The position numbers and the translations under genes were made by a program. Positions 43,787 to 48,469 of a stretch of 48,469 nucleotides of DNA are shown here, one piece after another. Numbering within the stretch: the first letter of the stretch is position 1; each line of letters starts with the position of its first letter. The notes under the pieces were generated by a model, which was not told where the DNA came from, searched no databases, and was given only the letters and a program-made list of their open reading frames with translations. The stretch comes from Pseudoalteromonas sp. G4 (lineage in GTDB: Bacteria > Pseudomonadota > Gammaproteobacteria > Enterobacterales > Alteromonadaceae), in assembly GCF_028875915.1 (NCBI RefSeq), contig NZ_JAPEHW010000021.1, forward strand, positions 1-48,469, given 5' to 3'.

Positions 43787-45315
43787 ACTGCTTCCTGTTG
43801 TTTAATGGGTTGATAGCCACAATGCTTTTCTAAGAAATCGCTGTGGGTAGGCGCATTTTTAACTTGGCTTGAAACCATTTCACGCATTTTAGCTAAATGC
43901 TCGTTTAAGTAATTGAGCGGCATATTATCGGCGCTTGCTTGATAGCTTTCAGGTAAGAAATTTAAGCCATGATAGATTGCCAACCAACTATCAGGGCCAA
44001 ACATTTCCCAAGGCAAGCGTTTTAGTTCGCCGGTTTTGGCAAAGGTCAGCATTTTTTCTTCAAGTGAAGCCGGAATTGCCATATCGCGGTAATACTGCCA
44101 CATTGGGCTGTCGCTGCGGCCGTTTAACTTATAATGCAAAATAATAAAGTCGCGAACGCGCTCATATTCTTGTGCATTCACATCATTAAATTTAGCGACA
44201 TCGTTTACTGAATATTGATTACTCGTGAAGGTTAGTAATAGTTTTTCGATTGCCGTTTCCACAAGTGCAATGCTGGTGCTCTCTAATGGCTCTAAAAAGC
44301 CTGAGCTCAAGCCAATTGCGACACAGTTGTTGTGCCACGCTGTTTTACGCCTTCCTGGAGTAAAACTAAACTTACGCGCTGGCTGTAAAATGTCGCCATC
44401 GATAGACGCAAGCAAACTTTGCTTTGCTTCTTCATGGGAGAGGTATTTGCTGCTATAAACATAACCATTACCAACACGGTGTTGAAGTGGAATACGCCAT
44501 TGCCAACCCCCTTTTTTAGCGATAGCGAGGGTGCGGGTGATGGGCTCAGCCGTTGCGCTTGTTTGCACTGCAACAGCGCTGTCATTTAATAGCCAATGGC
44601 TCCAATTTTCATAATCAACAGCTTGGTTTTCACCAATTAACATTGCCTTAAAGCCAGAACAATCAATAAATAAATCGGCGGCGATGCTTGAACCATCTTC
44701 AAATTGTAATTGGCTAATACTGCCATCAGGATGATTTTCAATGCTGCAAATGGTGTTATCAATATGTGTAACACCTTTATTGGTTGAATAATCGAACATC
44801 AGTTTGGCAAACAAGCTGGCATCAAAATGCAGTGCCCAATCAAAAATTTCTAATTGGTTTTGTGGTTTAATTTTGGGTGGCACAAATTTGTTGTGCTTTG
44901 CCATTTGTACGCCAAGGGAGTAATCGGTTAAATCGCTGTGCGCACCAGCACGCTCTGCGCGTAACCAATAATGATGAAATGGGGTAGTGGGCGTACTTTG
45001 CCCGTAAATGCCAAACGGGTGAATAAAGCGGGAATTCTCACCTGCCCAACCTTGAAATTCAATGCCAAGCTTGCAACTGCCTTTGGTAGCTTTTAATACC
45101 TCAATATCGCTAAGACCTAAGTTTTGATAAAAGCGACGTAGGGTTGGAATGGTGGCTTCACCCACACCTATCGTGCCAAGTTTGCTTGATTCTATCAGGG
45201 TGATTTTACAGTGTTTTAGCGGGGCGTGATTAGCAAGGGCTGCAGCTGTCATCCAGCCAGATGTGCCGCCGCCGACTATGACGATGGAATTTATTGTTTT
45301 TGTTGTTTCTGTCAT
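43777..45315 (-). CDS. Flavin-dependent tryptophan halogenase family protein (first copy)
   Basis: A 512-aa paralogue of the next gene. It has VGGGTSGW at about 14-21, catalytic Lys82 in GSCKLGIEFQGW, WQWRIP at 271-276 and LEPLESTSIA with Glu345. Both proteins keep the same numbering, so they arose by duplication. Sequence between the motifs differs widely, which suggests an old duplication and separate substrates. It starts 130 bp after a terminator that follows the receptor gene, so it may have its own promoter; an ATACCAATT-type repeat lies between. It is cytoplasmic, with no signal peptide. Flavin reductase is not encoded nearby. Confidence 0.87.
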   Translation of the reverse strand: MTETTKTINSIVIVGGGTSGWMTAAALANHAPLKHCKITLIESSKLGTIGVGEATIPTLRRFYQNLGLSDIEVLKATKGSCKLGIEFQGWAGENSRFIHPFGIYGQSTPTTPFHHYWLRAERAGAHSDLTDYSLGVQMAKHNKFVPPKIKPQNQLEIFDWALHFDASLFAKLMFDYSTNKGVTHIDNTICSIENHPDGSISQLQFEDGSSIAADLFIDCSGFKAMLIGENQAVDYENWSHWLLNDSAVAVQTSATAEPITRTLAIAKKGGWQWRIPLQHRVGNGYVYSSKYLSHEEAKQSLLASIDGDILQPARKFSFTPGRRKTAWHNNCVAIGLSSGFLEPLESTSIALVETAIEKLLLTFTSNQYSVNDVAKFNDVNAQEYERVRDFIILHYKLNGRSDSPMWQYYRDMAIPASLEEKMLTFAKTGELKRLPWEMFGPDSWLAIYHGLNFLPESYQASADNMPLNYLNEHLAKMREMVSSQVKNAPTHSDFLEKHCGYQPIKQQEAVCS

Positions 45316-45340
45316 GTTTCACACTCTAGGCTATTACTTC

Positions 45341-45403
45341 AATACCAATTTGATTAAGTAACTTGATTAAGTAAATAAGCAATTAGTTAATCAAATGGGT
45401 ATT
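45341..45403. repeat. ATACCAATT-type inverted repeat with internal direct repeat
   Basis: AATACCAATTTGATTAA (45341-45357) and TTAATCAAATGGGTATT (45387-45403) form 17-bp arms with a single mismatch. TTGATTAAGTAA occurs twice within (from 45350 and 45363), showing a small tandem duplication. The outer bases match those of the shorter repeat at 6026-6053. It sits 25 bp upstream of the first halogenase-like gene. Confidence 0.6.
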
Positions 45404-45425
45404 TGCATTGTATCGTGATGAAACC

Positions 45426-45460
45426 AAAAGAAAAGACTGCCGCCAAATGACGGCAGTCTT
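45426..45460 (-). terminator. Terminator of the TonB-dependent receptor gene
   Basis: AAGACTGCCG (45433-45442) pairs with CGGCAGTCTT (45451-45460). Read on the minus strand the stem is followed by TTCTTTT (45426-45432). It lies 45 bp after the receptor's stop, before the halogenase-like genes. Confidence 0.8.
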
Positions 45461-45505
45461 GGGCAGAAAGTGTTAATTCAACCTAAATCCTAATAATTCT
45501 AAGGA

Positions 45506-48469
45506 TTAAAATGTTGCCCTAACACCAAGGGTCCAACGCGATTCATACTCGTTACGGAACGCTTTTTGTGAAGAGAATTCAAGATAAGTTTGTTGAACTT
45601 CTTCAGTAATGTTCGAACCGTGTAAGTAAATATCTAGATAATCAGTTGCGTGGTAAGTCGCACTGAAATCAAGTTGTGTATATGTATCTTGGTATAGTGA
45701 CTGTCCGCCTACTGCACTTGAACCTTGTGTGATTAAGCGCGGGCTACGTGAATTCCATGCTAAACGCGTTGAAAACTCTTCTTGCTCATACCAAAGTACA
45801 AAGTTGTAAGTGTCTTTTGACATACCAACGAATGGTAAGTCGTCGCCATTTACGTCTTTATTTTGCTGTGAGCTGTCACTATATGTGTAGTTAGCATCAA
45901 TACCAAAGTTATTAAGGAATGCGATATCAGTGTAGTCACTCATTGCTGCGCGAATACCTACTTCTAAACCGCTTACATCACCACCTTCACCTTGTACTTG
46001 CGTACTGAAAGGCCATGGACCACGGCTGATACCATCATCATCTGGCTCATCAATCCAAACTGTACCGCTTTCTGTGAAGCTTTCAATTTCGATTTTATAT
46101 AGTGCTAAGAACATCATAGACGCGTCGCCGTTATACCACTCAGCTGAAAGTGAGTAGTTATCTGAGCGCCATGGGTTAAGAGCAGGGTTACCTGTTAGGT
46201 TACCATTTACAACGCGTAAACAGTCACACTCACCGTTAATTGCTTTACCAACTGTTTTACCACCGCCCCAGCTAGCTAGGTCAAGTGATTGCATATTCTT
46301 AGAGTATGCACCACGTACAATCACTTCTTCTGTAATATCAGCTGAAACGTTTAGTGAAGGTAGGTAGTCTGTGTAGCTTCGTTCAGTTACCACGTCACCA
46401 ATATCTGGACCTAAGCCTGAGTGAGGTAAGTTTGAACCAGCAAGGTTTTGCTTAACATAAAGGTCTGTTTCAACAACCTTCATACCAAAGTTACCGCGGA
46501 TCATTTCCCATTCAAAGTTAGCTTGTGCAAAATAGCTAAACTCACTTAATTTCACATCGTATGATGCACCGGCATTTTCAACACGTTGTACGTTACCGAA
46601 AGTATCTAAGTGGAACTGACGTGGGTCACGGAAGTTAGACGGATCAATTGCCCACATTGTCGGAATGCCTTTCACGCTACCGAAGTTAGAAATTTGGCTA
46701 ACTGTAGTATGTGTGTCAAGGCGAGTTGGGTTAAGTAATGTATAAGGCACCCAAGTACCTGCAGTTAAATCACCTACATCTTCTGTTAGGTATTCACCTG
46801 CAGCAGGATTACCTTCACATGTAGATGTTGTGTGGTATTGGTCAACTGCTTTCCACTGTGCGATATCACAGCCATCACCAAACTCAGAGGTATATGTGAA
46901 TTGGTCGTGATCTACCTTACGCTCCATGTAGCGTACACCGAAATCAACACTGGTTACGAAAGGCATATCGTCAAATTGATAATTCCATTTCGTGCTGAAT
47001 GTATTGATTTCACCTTCATCATCGGTATTGCCTTCTGATGAGAATGCACCGATATGGTATGAATCTAGGCTGCCCATGTAATCAGCAATGCTCATTAAGC
47101 CCTGACCACCGTTAACCATCTGATCAAAACCACTAAATACTGGTGATTCGCCGCGTGCATCGTAACGCAGTAAGAATGAATCGCTTTCAATACCGCCTGG
47201 CGAAAACTGTGCGTAACAACCGCCTTGGTCACCAACAGCATCTTGACCTGAACAGTATTCAGCAGGCGCAAACTGACCAGGACCTGTAACTAAAGTGCCT
47301 TGGTCGATACTTAGTAAATCACCTTCACCGTAGCCGTGACGCATGCTTGCGTCGGCTTTAGCTCGCGTTACACGTACTTGACCTGAAAGTGGGCCACCGT
47401 TATTAAAGTTAAGTTCTAAATTTAAGTTGGTCGACGTTTCGTAGTTATTATTCACCTGAGTGAAGGTTTGTAAGCGCCATGGCTTCAGGTAGAAGTCGTT
47501 TACTGCACCCCATGGATTACCATCTTTATCTTTGAAAGTATCGCCTGTCCAGCCTGATTCTGTAGGGTATGCATAATCGTTAAAGGTATACCAACGGTTG
47601 TTTTGAGAAAGGCCTTGACGCTCATTAAAACGCTCTTGGTCAGTGTAGAATGCTTCAAATACGAGTTCAAAGCCTTCACTTAAATCAGCTTGGAAAGCAA
47701 ACTGATAACCTTGACGCTCACGTTTTTCTTGTTTATTAAATGCCGCAAAACCTTGTGGTACAACGTGATGGATGTCATTGCCTTGTGGGTTTTGACCCCA
47801 AGTAAAGTTGTTGTTTGCCGCACCGATACCGCCATTTTCTGACGTATCAAAGTAACCATTGTAGTCTGTTGCAAGCGTTGCTTCTTGCGTTACAGCTGAG
47901 AATAAAACACCCCATTTCTCAGCGTTGTAGCTAATTAAACCGTTTAGGTTAGGATCAGTTTCGTCACTGATAGAGCCCTGTGTTACATCGGCGCTAACGT
48001 TAGTTGTCCAACCTTCGCTCATATCGAATGGACGACGTGTTTTAAGGTCGATTGAACCAGAAATACCTGCAGCTGAACGCTTAGATTCACTTGTTTTATA
48101 AACATCAACACCAGAGAAAAGCTGAGCTGGTAAATCACCAAAATCAGCGCCTGATGAATCAATAGTTGTTGCACTTAAAAATACTTCGCCGTTAAGCGTG
48201 CTGTCTACTTGAGGTAAACCACGGATTTGTACCGGACCACCTTCACCAGCTGTACGTTCAACTTGTACACCAGTAATACGTTGTAGTGAGTCTGAAATTG
48301 TTACATCTGGTAGTTTACCGATGTCTTCTGACGCAATGCCGTCAACTTGTGAAGGTGCGAAACGCTTTACGTTAATTGCTTTAACTGTACTTGCGCGAAT
48401 ACCTTTAACCTGAATAACTTCCATTTCAGCTTCAGCAGCTGACTTTTCTTCCGCCATAACGTTGTGAGC
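45506..48469 (-). CDS. TonB-dependent receptor, N-terminus beyond the window
   Basis: About 987 residues are visible; the frame is open to the right edge (AHNV precede MAEEKSAAEAE), so the signal peptide lies outside. The TonB box region is EVIQVKGIR. The plug domain follows with SQVDGIASEDIGKLPDVTISDSL and QRITGVQVERTAGEGGPVQIRGL, the form typical of the large TonB-Xanth-Caul receptor group used for complex nutrients in Xanthomonas, Caulobacter and Alteromonadales. The barrel strands end in WTLGVRATF, the usual C-terminal aromatic residue. It imports an unknown substrate through the outer membrane with ExbBD-TonB energy. The halogenase-like genes and phosphatase downstream on the same strand probably process or modify that substrate. 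Confidence 0.93.
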   Translation of the reverse strand, partial: AHNVMAEEKSAAEAEMEVIQVKGIRASTVKAINVKRFAPSQVDGIASEDIGKLPDVTISDSLQRITGVQVERTAGEGGPVQIRGLPQVDSTLNGEVFLSATTIDSSGADFGDLPAQLFSGVDVYKTSESKRSAAGISGSIDLKTRRPFDMSEGWTTNVSADVTQGSISDETDPNLNGLISYNAEKWGVLFSAVTQEATLATDYNGYFDTSENGGIGAANNNFTWGQNPQGNDIHHVVPQGFAAFNKQEKRERQGYQFAFQADLSEGFELVFEAFYTDQERFNERQGLSQNNRWYTFNDYAYPTESGWTGDTFKDKDGNPWGAVNDFYLKPWRLQTFTQVNNNYETSTNLNLELNFNNGGPLSGQVRVTRAKADASMRHGYGEGDLLSIDQGTLVTGPGQFAPAEYCSGQDAVGDQGGCYAQFSPGGIESDSFLLRYDARGESPVFSGFDQMVNGGQGLMSIADYMGSLDSYHIGAFSSEGNTDDEGEINTFSTKWNYQFDDMPFVTSVDFGVRYMERKVDHDQFTYTSEFGDGCDIAQWKAVDQYHTTSTCEGNPAAGEYLTEDVGDLTAGTWVPYTLLNPTRLDTHTTVSQISNFGSVKGIPTMWAIDPSNFRDPRQFHLDTFGNVQRVENAGASYDVKLSEFSYFAQANFEWEMIRGNFGMKVVETDLYVKQNLAGSNLPHSGLGPDIGDVVTERSYTDYLPSLNVSADITEEVIVRGAYSKNMQSLDLASWGGGKTVGKAINGECDCLRVVNGNLTGNPALNPWRSDNYSLSAEWYNGDASMMFLALYKIEIESFTESGTVWIDEPDDDGISRGPWPFSTQVQGEGGDVSGLEVGIRAAMSDYTDIAFLNNFGIDANYTYSDSSQQNKDVNGDDLPFVGMSKDTYNFVLWYEQEEFSTRLAWNSRSPRLITQGSSAVGGQSLYQDTYTQLDFSATYHATDYLDIYLHGSNITEEVQQTYLEFSSQKAFRNEYESRWTLGVRATF

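Noticed and set aside
42263..45315. Halogenase genes as part of an antibiotic gene cluster
   Set aside because: No peptide synthetase, polyketide or tryptophan-modifying gene is present in the window; the receptor context fits uptake better.

Overview
The window looks like chromosomal DNA of a marine gammaproteobacterium of the Alteromonadales, most likely Pseudoalteromonas or a close relative. This is an inference. It rests on the A+T-rich composition, the dapB-carA-carB-greA core block, a PomB-type sodium stator, a GlyGly-CTERM protein, a TonB-dependent receptor next to flavin halogenase-like genes, and short ATACCAATT intergenic repeats. No rRNA or tRNA gene, CRISPR array, transposase or integrase was seen.

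Layout. 1-6.6 kb: a GrpB-like gene; a membrane-anchored CadC/ToxR-type regulator divergent from a secreted FG-GAP protein; an AztD-like zinc-binding propeller gene with tandem Zur-like boxes whose signal peptide is broken; an orphan RcsF-like lipoprotein. 6.8-14.4 kb: a NhaC-superfamily transporter, probably for methionine because MetJ-type boxes lie upstream, divergent from dapB, followed by carA, carB and greA. The carA leader ends in an intrinsic terminator just before the ribosome binding site. 14.4-18.5 kb: a Sel1/SPOR protein, a potassium-channel-like protein, a small, probably frameshifted membrane gene and an unrecognised anchored protein. 18.6-23.1 kb: a two-gene RND efflux system. 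23.2-28.3 kb: small accessory genes (YkgJ-like, DUF4136, Cds1-like cysteine desulfhydrase, two small lipoproteins) and two adjacent broken genes, a NhaC antiporter and a VOC protein. 28.3-31.2 kb: a stator pair in the order pomB-pomA, and a PadR/permease-prefix pair with clear operator palindromes.

31.3-37.3 kb: an FMN reductase divergent from a LysR gene. Downstream, a heparinase II/III-like lipoprotein gene sits between two copies of the LysR 3' end (101 bp direct repeat, four differences, all synonymous), followed by an amidohydrolase lipoprotein. This is the best evidence for a recent gene gain. 37.4-39.1 kb is mostly intergenic: a structured inverted-repeat element of about 300 bp, a 139-aa hypothetical gene and a 46-aa membrane protein gene. 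39.1-48.5 kb, all on the minus strand: an Ig-like-domain lipoprotein, then (in transcription order) a TonB-dependent receptor running off the right edge, two flavin-dependent halogenase homologues that overlap by 10 bp, and a periplasmic histidine phosphatase.

I found no defence system. The strongest candidates for something new are the heparinase insertion with LysR tail duplication, the structured repeat at 37.4 kb, the receptor/twin-halogenase/phosphatase locus, and the zinc locus with a disrupted export signal. Family assignments are from recognised motifs, not from database searches.
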